Under the pieces are notes generated by a model. That model searched no databases. It had not been told where the DNA came from and saw only the letters and a list, made by a program, of their open reading frames with translations. Shown here piece by piece: positions 28,337-36,198 of a DNA stretch of 43,547 nucleotides. The translations under genes were made by a program, and so were the position numbers. Within the stretch, counting starts at the first letter, position 1. Each line of letters begins with the position of its first letter. This DNA comes from a bacterium (GTDB taxonomy: Bacteria; Auribacterota; UBA3054; JAAYZF01), in NCBI GenBank assembly GCA_012514975.1, contig JAAYZF010000196.1:1-43547 (forward strand), in the 5' to 3' direction.

Positions 28337-28819
28337 ATGACCATCGCGATTGGCTGCGACCACGGCGGGTACGCGCTGAAGACCATCCTCGTGCCCTTCC
28401 TCGAACAGAAAGGCATCACTGTCCGCGATGCCGGCGCGCATTCCACTGAGATCGTGCGCTATCCGTACTATGCGGCCGAAGTCGCCCGGGCCGTCGCGCG
28501 CGGAGAGGCCGACCGCGGCATCCTCATCTGCTCGACCGGCATCGGCATGAGCATGATCGCCAACAAGTTCAAGGGAATCCGCGCCGCGCTCTGCACCGAC
28601 ACCTACATGGCGAAGATGACCCGCGCGCACAACGACGCCAACATCCTCTGCCTCGGCGGCCGCATCACGGGCGACATGCTCGCGATGGACATCGTCGAGA
28701 CGTGGCTGGCGACGCCCTACGAGGGTGGCCGCCACGACATCTCGCTCGGCCTTATCCGCGACGCCGAAACGGCGATGACCAACGGCGAGCCCTGGGAGCC
28801 GAAAGGGACGCGTCGCTGA
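28337..28819 (+). CDS. rpiB: Ribose-5-phosphate isomerase B
   Basis: It interconverts ribose 5-phosphate and ribulose 5-phosphate in the pentose phosphate pathway. The 160-residue protein has the opening IAIGCDHGGYALK, the catalytic cysteine C65 in LICSTGIGMSMIANK and H98 in RAHNDANILCLGGR, as in E. coli RpiB. AAGGAGA sets the ATG at 28337 over longer in-frame starts. It stands as a single unit after uvrA. With zwf it is the second pentose phosphate gene of this window. Confidence 0.94.
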   Translation: MTIAIGCDHGGYALKTILVPFLEQKGITVRDAGAHSTEIVRYPYYAAEVARAVARGEADRGILICSTGIGMSMIANKFKGIRAALCTDTYMAKMTRAHNDANILCLGGRITGDMLAMDIVETWLATPYEGGRHDISLGLIRDAETAMTNGEPWEPKGTRR

Positions 28820-28867
28820 GCGCCGCCACGGGGCCGCTCAATCCCGTGCGCCTCCCAGCTCCCCTTC

Positions 28868-28975
28868 GCAGCGATGGGCGGGATCACGACAAGCGCGGTG
28901 ACGCGAGTGAAGGAGCGTCTGGAGCGCAAACAGAAGCGCAATCGCGCGTTCCGGCGGCGCATCGAAACCATATGA
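28868..28975 (+). pseudogene. 3' remnant of a RAYT transposase gene
   Basis: Thirty-three codons from 28874 read MGGITTSAVTRVKERLE and continue to a TGA at 28973-28975. They match the C-terminal end of the intact transposase at 29828-30832 (MGGITTSAITHAKRLME), including a shared F-[RQ]-RR stretch near the end. The rest of the gene is missing. Directly after the stop (28975-29000) lies a sequence resembling the right inverted repeat of the intact element. Confidence 0.75.
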
Positions 28976-29000
28976 AGGTCAATAGTCAGTCCCTGACCCT
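28975..29000 (+). repeat. Degenerate right-end repeat of the RAYT remnant
   Basis: It shares the core AGTC, ATA, TCA and the end TGACCC with the right inverted repeat at 30810-30835, with a few substitutions and a one-base shift. It marks the end of a dead, related element. Confidence 0.6.
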
Positions 29001-29038
29001 ACCACGCCCTGGCAAGATCCCCCCTGAGGTGTTTTGAT

Positions 29039-29581
29039 ATGGATAGCGCACGTTATGCATGGTCCCGGTATGGAGCCGTTCTCTTGTTAGTTGCCCTGCT
29101 GGCATTGCTGTGTGTTGCTCTTGCGGGGTGCGAAGCTGGCACTAAGGTCACCGTTATGGTCTCCCTTCCGCCCAATGTTGAGTATGGCGAAGGCCACACA
29201 GAGTCAGTCTCAGATACAAACCTGATGGCCGTGATCGCTGAGCGCGTTGATCTTGCTGCTACATCATCTGGCTTCAATCGTGATCACCAGTTAGAACGCA
29301 GTCTCGAGGCGGATTCAGGTGACAGGCTCAGCGCCATGCGGCATGAACGACTCATAGCAGTCTACATTAGGTTGCATAGGAATGTCCCTGGTTGGTCTCG
29401 CATCATGCTGTGGTCTCTTCGTGAAGCGTCAGCCAATATCGCCAGGGTTGATGTACTCGAATGGCATACGAGCCTCACTTCGCCCAGCCGTTTGTTCCTT
29501 GAGAGGCTGCAATCAGAATGTTCAGGTGAATTCGTGACGCAAGTTTCGCCAACGAATGTGCCGCCCAGTAAGTATGAGTAA
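29039..29581 (+). CDS. Hypothetical lipoprotein of lower GC content
   Basis: The 180-residue protein starts with a signal peptide and a lipobox, VALAGC, so lipidated C31 would be the mature N-terminus. GAGGTG lies 7 nt before the ATG. The remaining sequence (VTVMVSLPPNVEYGEGHTES, ERLIAVYIRLHRNVPGW, and a C-terminal half predicted largely helical) matches nothing I recognise. Its base composition is visibly less GC-rich than its neighbours and its codons are less biased, which suggests foreign origin. It sits between a dead RAYT end and an RHS fragment. An immunity or surface role is possible but unsupported. Confidence 0.68.
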   Translation: MDSARYAWSRYGAVLLLVALLALLCVALAGCEAGTKVTVMVSLPPNVEYGEGHTESVSDTNLMAVIAERVDLAATSSGFNRDHQLERSLEADSGDRLSAMRHERLIAVYIRLHRNVPGWSRIMLWSLREASANIARVDVLEWHTSLTSPSRLFLERLQSECSGEFVTQVSPTNVPPSKYE

Positions 29582-29586
29582 CTAGA

Positions 29587-29775
29587 GTGCATTCTGCTTG
29601 GTCGAAGAAGGTCATCGGCGGTCAGACCAGTGATGAACGATCCTACCTCTATGACGGACTGGACTGCATCGCTGAAGTGAGCCCGGCGGGGCTGGTGTAC
29701 CGGGAGTTCATGCGCGTCGGGAACGTCGGCGGCGTGGTTGCCGAGTTTATTGGCAACGATCCAACTGCGAGGGAA
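29587..29775 (+). pseudogene. RHS/YD-repeat protein fragment
   Basis: About 60 codons read YLYDGLDCIAEVSPAG, LVYREFMRVGN and VVAEFIG, the pattern of an RHS/YD repeat (YxYDGLxxIAE). There is no N-terminal body and no core-end motif. The frame runs straight into the left inverted repeat of the RAYT element. After the element no RHS sequence resumes, so the right part is deleted rather than merely split. It could be a residue of an RHS toxin locus. Confidence 0.6.
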
Positions 29776-29801
29776 GGGTCAGGACTTGAATATAGACTTT
29801 T
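29776..29801 (+). repeat. Left inverted end of the RAYT element
   Basis: It is a perfect reverse complement of 30810-30835. Its inner part, TAGACT, doubles as the -35 of the transposase promoter. Confidence 0.85.
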
Positions 29802-29821
29802 ACGGGCGGTTTTGGTATACT
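29793..29821 (+). promoter_or_regulatory. Leaderless promoter of the RAYT transposase
   Basis: TAGACT (four matches to consensus), a 17-bp spacer and TATACT with TGG before it. The -10 ends exactly 7 nt before the ATG at 29828, so transcription should start at the start codon. The -35 lies mostly in the inverted repeat. Confidence 0.66.
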
Positions 29822-29827
29822 AAGGCC

Positions 29828-30832
29828 ATGGCACGACCGCTTCGCTTCCAGGATGCAGGACTGTGGTACCACGTCACCAACCGCGGCAACAACCGCGAGA
29901 ACGTGTTCGTGGATGACGAGGACTGTCAGCGCTTCCTTGACGTGCTGGGCGCGAGCGCTGCGCTGTTCGGCGTCGAGGTGCATGCCTACGTGATCATGAC
30001 CAACCATTACCACCTGTTCGTCCGCACGCCCGAGGCGAACCTCAGCAGGTTCATGCAGCATGTGCAGGTGTCGTTCATCGCATGGTACAACCGGCACCAT
30101 GATCGGTCGGGTCATGTCTTCCAGGGCAGATACAAGGCGCAGATCGTCGATCGAGACGGCTATGGCACGGCGGTCTCGCGCTACATCCATCTGAATCCGG
30201 TGAAAGTGAGCGGGGCGACCGGCAGGACGCTGCAGGAGCGCCGACGGCACCTGCGCGGGTACCGCTGGAGCAGCTACCGCGCGTATCTGGGCCTGAGTCC
30301 AAAGCCGGAGTGGCTGTCGCTGAGCGATATCCACGAGAAGTTCGGAGCGGAGAAGGACTGGCGGAGAGGCTATGCGGCCTACGTCGAGCAGGGGCTGCTG
30401 AAAGATGTCGAGGATCCGTTCGAGCATGTCCGCGGGCAGGCGGTGATGGGCAGCGAGCGCTTCATGGAGCGGCTGCAGCGGCTGATCCGCACGCACGGGG
30501 TAAAGGACCGGAATGCCACGGGGAGTGTGCGGCAGGTGAGCGGCATGGGGATCGAAGAAGTAGTGGGGGCGGTGGCGAAGGCGTACGGGGTGAAGGAGGA
30601 AGAGCTGCGGCGGGCGCGGTCGTCACAGCGGGAAGCGCGGCAGGTAGCGCTGTGGCTGTTGGCGCGGCACAGCCGCGGGCGGTTGAGCGGGCGGGAGATT
30701 GGAGAAGCCATGGGCGGGATCACGACGAGCGCGATCACGCACGCGAAGCGGCTGATGGAGGAGAAGCTGCGGAAGAGCACGGCGTTCCAGCGGCGCGTCG
30801 CCGCGCTCCAAAAGTCTATATTCAAGTCCTGA
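29828..30832 (+). CDS. RAYT-type (Y1) transposase with DnaA-like C-terminal domain
   Basis: The 334-residue protein has the IS200-like Y1 fold: RPLRFQDAGLWYHVTNRGNN, MTNHYHLFVRTPEANL with the HYH metal site of HUH enzymes, and QGRYKA followed by VSRYIHLNPVK with the likely catalytic tyrosine. The C-terminal third (about 240-334) resembles DNA-binding domain IV of DnaA: VAKAYGVKEEELR, a VALWLLARHSRGRLSGREIGEAMGG stretch and ITTSAITHAKRLM. This part should act as a second DNA-binding module. Such transposases act on extragenic palindromes. The stop codon lies inside the right inverted repeat. The ATG at 29828 fits both the family and the promoter. A longer frame upstream into the RHS fragment is ignored. 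Confidence 0.87.
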   Translation: MARPLRFQDAGLWYHVTNRGNNRENVFVDDEDCQRFLDVLGASAALFGVEVHAYVIMTNHYHLFVRTPEANLSRFMQHVQVSFIAWYNRHHDRSGHVFQGRYKAQIVDRDGYGTAVSRYIHLNPVKVSGATGRTLQERRRHLRGYRWSSYRAYLGLSPKPEWLSLSDIHEKFGAEKDWRRGYAAYVEQGLLKDVEDPFEHVRGQAVMGSERFMERLQRLIRTHGVKDRNATGSVRQVSGMGIEEVVGAVAKAYGVKEEELRRARSSQREARQVALWLLARHSRGRLSGREIGEAMGGITTSAITHAKRLMEEKLRKSTAFQRRVAALQKSIFKS

Positions 30833-30835
30833 CCC
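30810..30835 (-). repeat. Right inverted end of the RAYT element
   Basis: It is a perfect reverse complement of 29776-29801. It contains the transposase stop codon at 30830-30832. Confidence 0.85.
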
Positions 30836-30871
30836 CGGCATCGGATCCCGGCATCGCGACCCCAGCATCGG
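30833..30871 (+). repeat. Three tandem 13-bp repeats at the right edge of the RAYT element
   Basis: Three near-identical units of the form CCCGGCATCG plus three bases follow each other with a 13-bp period (30833, 30846, 30859). They begin within the last bases of the right inverted repeat. Confidence 0.6.
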
Positions 30872-31149
30872 AGATGCGGCCCGGTTCGCGTTCAATGGGG
30901 CGCTGAAGATCAATCCAGAAAACGAAGCGGCGTTGAGTGCATGCGGCAATGCGCAACCATACGGTCTCGCTGAAGAGAGATGGCATGGAATCAGCCGCAA
31001 CGCTGCCCTCCTGCGCCCGCGACGTGACATGCACGATGCGGGCGCGGCTCCTTGTGCCCTTGCGGCCTTGAACGGCACGGCTGACGTCGGTACTCCGAGC
31101 GCGCGGAGGCGCGGCTGAAGGCGGTGCTCTGAACACACGCGGTACACTC
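30872..31149. other. Non-coding stretch with a possible TPR-like remnant
   Basis: From about 30870 an open frame reads GDAARFAFNGALKINPENEA and onward to a stop at 31118. The segment FNGALKINPENEAAL resembles part of a tetratricopeptide helix pair, but the rest (GLAEERWHGISRNAALLRPR) looks like nothing known and no start fits. I regard it as a probable gene remnant. Confidence 0.3.
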
Positions 31150-31179
31150 TTGCCCCTGCAGCCGGTTTCATGGTATACT
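31150..31179 (+). promoter_or_regulatory. Promoter of the glycoside hydrolase cluster
   Basis: TTGCCC, an 18-bp spacer and TATACT preceded by TGG (extended -10). The leader to the first hydrolase is about 42 nt. Gaps of 24 and 30 bp between the three hydrolase genes suggest one transcript. Confidence 0.6.
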
Positions 31180-31227
31180 ATTAGGACCGGCACACGCTGG
31201 ATACGGCTATCATACCAACGGAACCAC

Positions 31228-33975
31228 ATGAAGGCACTAGAGACACTTGGCGTCCTCCTGCTGATCATCTGCGCAATGGCGCTGCCCGCGGCGGGCGTTG
31301 ACGTGTATCCCGAGAGCGCGATCAACTACACGGCGGTCGAGGGCGGGTATCTGCACCTGTACGCCAACAATGCCTCGTGGGGGCCTTCGTGGGCGTACTT
31401 CAGCTTCGGCGGCTCCGCAATCGTGAGCAACGGCCACAGGTACTATGACTACACCGCCACCATCGGCGGCACCACGAACAAGATACGCATGCGCCACGAG
31501 TGCTGGCAGCCCGTATCGAACCAGGTGGCCATGTGGTTCGAGCTGACACCGCAGCAGGACGCGCTCGTGGTGATGATCGCGTGCGCGGTCAACGGGTACA
31601 AGCCGGTGTTTGCAGGCGGCACGGCCTACGGCATCTCGCCCGAGGGGCAGACGAACACCGCCGCACTGCCGCTCAGCGTCATCGGCACGCTCGGCGCGTC
31701 AGTCTCGCGCGTCATCCTTCGCGCGACGAACGGGATGGAGGAGATCATCGACATCGACCCGCCGCGCCGCATCACCATGGACAGCCAGGCGCGCATCGAG
31801 CTGGCATCGGGCGCGCTCACGGCGGGCGTGCCGCTTGCCACGACGCTTACGTTCACCTTTCCTGGCGCGGCCACGTTTTTCGCGAACGAGCAGGAGAGCT
31901 GGATCGAGTCCGATACCAACAACTGGTTCGCCTATCCCGTCGGGCCGGGCGGCGTGCCTGTCGACCTGAGTTTTCTCAACAAGGACGAGGGCGGGAATTT
32001 CATACCTGCCGGGGCGCATGGATTCGTGGCGGCGACGAACGGCAATTTCGTGTTCGAGGACGGGACGCCCGCGCGGTTCTGGGGCTTGAACTGCACCGCC
32101 GGCGCCGCGCTCAGCGGCACCAACCGCGCGGCACAGCTTGCCACCCGCCTTGCGCGCCTCGGCGTCAATGTCGTGCGCCTGCACCACCTGGACAGTTGGG
32201 CCTCGCCCATCATCGATTACAACCATCCTGACGGCACGACCCAGCATCTCTACGAGCCCTCGATGACCAATCTTGATGCCATGATCCACCAGATGAAACT
32301 CCGTGGCATCTACACCGTGCTCGACCCGTGGGTGCAGCGCTGCTTCAAGCCGGCCGACGGCGTGGCTGACTACGGCCATTACGGCGAGCGCAACAATTTC
32401 TATCTTCATCCGTGGGTTTACATGGATGCCCGCATGCAGGAGCTGATCGGCCTGACGTGGTCGCAGATATGGAACCACGTGAACGTGTACACGGGCGTCG
32501 CCTACAAGGACGAGCCGGCGATCATCATCACCGAGGTGATCAACGAGGGCCTGATGCAGCGCGGCGCGAACAGCGTTTCGCGCAACCCGTGGATCACGAC
32601 ATTCACCAACGGCTACGAAGTCTGGGCGCGCCTCAACGGCTGGAAGACGAACGTCGGCATGACCATCATCAGCCAGAACTACGGTGAAGCGAACCTGCGG
32701 TATTACAACTACGTCCATCACAATTTCTACGACGCCATGGTTGCCCGCTTCCGCGCCATCGGCCTGCGCATCCCGATCAACGCGAACAACTGGAGCGCGT
32801 GGCCATGGGAGGTCCTCGCACAGTCAGGCTACAGCTTCATGGACAGCCATCATTATTACGGCGGCGACCAGATCGGCCCCGGCTCCGGCCTCGGCGGCCT
32901 GTGGCTCTCGCATCCGCCGGGCATGCCCGAATCGCCCTTTGGCAAATTCGCCGTGCACGCCCTTCCCGGCGCGGCGCTCACCTCGAGCGAATGCGGCAAC
33001 AACCCGCCCAAGACGTACCGCTCGGCCTATTCGCTCGGCCTTGCCGCCGTCGCTTCGTTCCAGGACTGGGACGGGTTCACCGGCTATGCCTACAGCCAGG
33101 CGGGCAGCCCGGGCAGCACGCTCAGCGCGTATGAATGGGAGACCGACCCCGCATCCATTGCGTCGATTGCAGCGGGCGCGCTGGTCTACCGCCGCGGCGA
33201 CGTGCGTCCGGCCGGGCAGACCGTCGGTTTCACTCATTCGAACGCCGAGCTGTGGGACCTCCCGTGGCAGAACGGCGGCGAGAAAAACCTGCGCAACACG
33301 CGCGGCTTCAACACCATGATCGAGCAGCACAAGGTGCTTGTCTCGCTCTCCAACGCGTTCCCAAGCGGCGTGACGACCTTCACGAATTTCACGGTCGCCC
33401 AAGCATTCGCCTACTCGAACACAACGACCGAGGTGACAAGTGACACCGGCGAGCTGTGGCGCGACTGGGGCCGCGGCGTCGGCCTCATCAACACGCCGCG
33501 GACGCAGGCGGCATACGGCAATCTTGGCATAGCCAGCCAGGCGTTCTCGACGGCGGACTGTACGTTCAACATCAGCACTCCCTACGCCGTTGTCTCGCTG
33601 AGCAGCCTGGTCGACGCGCCCATCAGCAATTCATACCATTGGCTGCTTGTGGCGGTGGCACGCGCGGAAAACTACGGCCAGGCGGCCAACCATGCCATGA
33701 CGCGCATCACGCGCACAGGCGCCGCGCCCGTGATGAGCGAACCTGTCGTCGGAACGCTCAGCGCGCGGCTCGGCGCGGGCAGCGTCGTGATGTATCCCAT
33801 CCGCGTCAACGGCACGCGCGGCCCCGCCGTTCCCCTCGCGGTGACGGGCGGTGTCGCCACCATCGACCTGAAGGCGGAGCACCAGACCATCTTCTACGAG
33901 ATAACCGTCATACCTGAGCCTGGCATGATAGCGATGGGGCTGGGGCTCTGTCTGTTGGGCCATGCCAGGCGCTGA
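31228..33975 (+). CDS. Secreted clan GH-A glycoside hydrolase with N-terminal beta domain and PEP-CTERM tail
   Basis: The 915-residue protein has a signal peptide (1-21), a beta-rich domain of about 200 residues not seen in its downstream paralogue, and a TIM-barrel hydrolase. Barrel motifs are DGTPARFWGLNCTAG, NVVRLHHLDSW, TVLDPWVQRCF and ITEVINEG, with E440 as probable acid/base. SSECGNNPP carries E588 as probable nucleophile, and the following tryptophan of the paralogue is cysteine here. The tail VIPEPGMIAMGLGLCLLGHARR has the PEP motif, a hydrophobic helix and a basic end, so it should be sorted to the envelope by an exosortase. Cellulase-like GH5 relatives share this plan, but the precise family and polysaccharide cannot be named. 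Confidence 0.86.
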   Translation: MKALETLGVLLLIICAMALPAAGVDVYPESAINYTAVEGGYLHLYANNASWGPSWAYFSFGGSAIVSNGHRYYDYTATIGGTTNKIRMRHECWQPVSNQVAMWFELTPQQDALVVMIACAVNGYKPVFAGGTAYGISPEGQTNTAALPLSVIGTLGASVSRVILRATNGMEEIIDIDPPRRITMDSQARIELASGALTAGVPLATTLTFTFPGAATFFANEQESWIESDTNNWFAYPVGPGGVPVDLSFLNKDEGGNFIPAGAHGFVAATNGNFVFEDGTPARFWGLNCTAGAALSGTNRAAQLATRLARLGVNVVRLHHLDSWASPIIDYNHPDGTTQHLYEPSMTNLDAMIHQMKLRGIYTVLDPWVQRCFKPADGVADYGHYGERNNFYLHPWVYMDARMQELIGLTWSQIWNHVNVYTGVAYKDEPAIIITEVINEGLMQRGANSVSRNPWITTFTNGYEVWARLNGWKTNVGMTIISQNYGEANLRYYNYVHHNFYDAMVARFRAIGLRIPINANNWSAWPWEVLAQSGYSFMDSHHYYGGDQIGPGSGLGGLWLSHPPGMPESPFGKFAVHALPGAALTSSECGNNPPKTYRSAYSLGLAAVASFQDWDGFTGYAYSQAGSPGSTLSAYEWETDPASIASIAAGALVYRRGDVRPAGQTVGFTHSNAELWDLPWQNGGEKNLRNTRGFNTMIEQHKVLVSLSNAFPSGVTTFTNFTVAQAFAYSNTTTEVTSDTGELWRDWGRGVGLINTPRTQAAYGNLGIASQAFSTADCTFNISTPYAVVSLSSLVDAPISNSYHWLLVAVARAENYGQAANHAMTRITRTGAAPVMSEPVVGTLSARLGAGSVVMYPIRVNGTRGPAVPLAVTGGVATIDLKAEHQTIFYEITVIPEPGMIAMGLGLCLLGHARR

Positions 33976-33999
33976 TCACCCTCTGCAATCGGAACACAC

Positions 34000-36168
34000 A
34001 TGAAGTATCCGCGGACAATCGCCCTGCTATTGCCTGCTGCCGCGATGATGGCCCTGCCTTTGGCGGGCGACGTCGTTTCAGACACCAACAACTGGTTTGC
34101 CTATCCCGTGGGGCCGAGCGGCGTGCCGGTCGACCTGAGTTTCCTGAGCAAGGATGCAGCAGGGAATTTCGTTCCCGCGGGCGCCCATGGATTTCTCGTC
34201 GCGACGAACGGCAATTTCATGTTCGAGGACGGCACGCCCGCGCGGTTCTGGGGCTTGAACTGCACTGCCGGCGCAGCCCTCGGCGGCCCGACCCGCGCGG
34301 CCCAGCTCGCCGACCGGTTTGCGCGCATGGGCTTGAACGTTGTCCGTCTGCACCATCTGGACAGTTGGTATTCACCCATCATCGACTACAACCATTCCGA
34401 CGGCACGACCCAGCATCTCAGCGAGCAGTCAATGGCCCGGCTCGATGCGCTGATCTACCAGTTCAAACTGCGCGGTATCTACACCGTGCTCGACCCGTGG
34501 GTGCAGCGCTGCTTCAAGGCCGGCGACGGCGTGGCCGACTATGGCCATTACGGTGAGCGCGGCAACTTCTACCTGCATCCGTGGGTCTACATGGACCCGC
34601 GCATGCAGGAGCTCGTCGGCCAGACGTGGTCGCAGATATGGAATCGTGTGAACACCTACACGGGCGTCGCGTACAAGGACGAACCGGCGATCATCATCAC
34701 CGAGGTGATCAACGAGGGCATGATGCAGCGCGGCGCGAACCATGTGTCGCGCAACCCGTGGATCACGACGTTCACCAACGGCTACGAAGTCTGGGCGCGC
34801 CTCAAGGGCCAGAAGACCAACGTCGGCATGAGCATCATCAGCCAGAACTACGGCGAAGCCAACCTCCGCTACTACATTGATGTCTGTCACGCGTTCTATG
34901 GCGCCATGATCGCCCGGCTCCGCGCCATCGGCCTGCGTATCCCGATCAACGCGAACAACTGGAGCTCGTGGCCCTGGGAGATACTCTCGCAGGCCGGCTA
35001 CAGCTTCATGGACACCCACAACTATTACGGCGGCGACCAGATCGGCCCCGGCTCCGGCCTCGGTGGACTATGGCTTTCGCATCCGCCCGGGTTGTATGGC
35101 TCGCCGTTCGGCACATTCGCCGTCCATGCCCTTCCCGGCGCGGCGCTGACCTCGAGCGAATGGGGGAACAACCCGCCGAAAACGTATCGCGCGGCCTATC
35201 CGCTCGGTGTCGCCGCAATCGCGGCGTTCCAGGACTGGGATGGCTTCACCGGCTACGCGTACAGCCAGTCGGCAAGCCCCGCCAGCACGCTCAGCGCGTA
35301 TGAGTGGGAGGCAGATCCTGTCTCGGTTGCCTCGATGGCCGCGGGCGCGCTGGTCTACCGCCGCCGCGACGTGCGCACGGCGCAGCACACCGTCGGGTTC
35401 ACCTATCTGAACGCCGACCTGTGGACGCTTCCATGGCAGAACAACCGCGAGAGGGATTTGCGCAACACGCGCGGGTTCAACACCATGATCGAAACGCACA
35501 AGGTGCTTGTCTCCCTGACGAACACCATGCCCGCCGGCGTCGTGACCATCACGAACTTCACCGTTGGCCAGGCGTTCGCCTACCAGAACACGTCGACCGA
35601 AGTGCTGAGCGACACGGGCGAGCTGTGGCGCGACTGGGGCAGGGGGGTCGGCCTCATCAACACGCCGCGGACGCAGGCGGCATACGGCAACCTTGGCATT
35701 GCCAGCCAGGCGTTCTCGACGGCGGACTGTACGTTCAACATCAGCACGCCCTACGCGGTCGTCTCGCTCAGCAGCCTTGTTGACGCGCCGATCAGCAACT
35801 CGTACCACTGGCTGCTCACCGCGGCCGCCCGTGCGGAAAACTACGGCCAGGCGGCCAATGACACCACGACCAGCATCGCCCGCACCGGCAGCTCGCCCGT
35901 CATGTGCGAACCGGTGGTCGGCACGCTCAGCGCGCGGCTCGGCCCTGACAGCATCGTGATGCATCCCGTCCGCGTGAACGGCACGCGCGGCCCCGCCATC
36001 ACTCTCGCGGTGACGAACGGCATCGCGACCATTGATCTGAAGGCGGAGCACAGGACCGTTTTCTACGAGATCATGGTGATCCCCGAGCCCGCCATTGCCG
36101 GCGCCTGCGCCATGCTGCTCGCCGTGCGCGGCCTGGCACGCCGTGCGCGGCGGATGCATCGCCAATGA
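34000..36168 (+). CDS. Paralogous secreted clan GH-A glycoside hydrolase with PEP-CTERM-like tail
   Basis: The 722-residue protein is a close copy of the preceding one, joined to it at SDTNNWFAYPVG. The paralogy runs from there to the C-terminus and the large N-terminal beta domain is absent. A signal peptide (1-24) leads directly into the hydrolase. Catalytic candidates are E239 in ITEVINEGMM and E387 in SSEWGNNPP. The tail is VIPEPAIAGACAMLLAVRGL plus a basic end, a looser PEP-CTERM signal. The two genes lie 24 bp apart and stay almost identical over DNA stretches such as 33480-33590 against 35650-35760. This is a recent tandem duplication or a gene-conversion product. Confidence 0.87.
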   Translation: MKYPRTIALLLPAAAMMALPLAGDVVSDTNNWFAYPVGPSGVPVDLSFLSKDAAGNFVPAGAHGFLVATNGNFMFEDGTPARFWGLNCTAGAALGGPTRAAQLADRFARMGLNVVRLHHLDSWYSPIIDYNHSDGTTQHLSEQSMARLDALIYQFKLRGIYTVLDPWVQRCFKAGDGVADYGHYGERGNFYLHPWVYMDPRMQELVGQTWSQIWNRVNTYTGVAYKDEPAIIITEVINEGMMQRGANHVSRNPWITTFTNGYEVWARLKGQKTNVGMSIISQNYGEANLRYYIDVCHAFYGAMIARLRAIGLRIPINANNWSSWPWEILSQAGYSFMDTHNYYGGDQIGPGSGLGGLWLSHPPGLYGSPFGTFAVHALPGAALTSSEWGNNPPKTYRAAYPLGVAAIAAFQDWDGFTGYAYSQSASPASTLSAYEWEADPVSVASMAAGALVYRRRDVRTAQHTVGFTYLNADLWTLPWQNNRERDLRNTRGFNTMIETHKVLVSLTNTMPAGVVTITNFTVGQAFAYQNTSTEVLSDTGELWRDWGRGVGLINTPRTQAAYGNLGIASQAFSTADCTFNISTPYAVVSLSSLVDAPISNSYHWLLTAAARAENYGQAANDTTTSIARTGSSPVMCEPVVGTLSARLGPDSIVMHPVRVNGTRGPAITLAVTNGIATIDLKAEHRTVFYEIMVIPEPAIAGACAMLLAVRGLARRARRMHRQ

Positions 36169-36198
36169 GGACGTGAGCTCCCCGGCTGCGTTCACCCC

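Larger units (their letters stand above)
29776..30835 (+). mobile_element. Intact RAYT (REP-associated tyrosine transposase) element with 26-bp inverted ends
   Basis: The element is 1060 bp long. Its two ends (29776-29801 and 30810-30835) are exact reverse complements over 26 bases, starting GGGTCAGGACTTG on the left and ending in CAAGTCCTGACCC on the right. Between them is one gene. No obvious target-site duplication flanks it, as expected for HUH tyrosine transposases. Confidence 0.82.
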
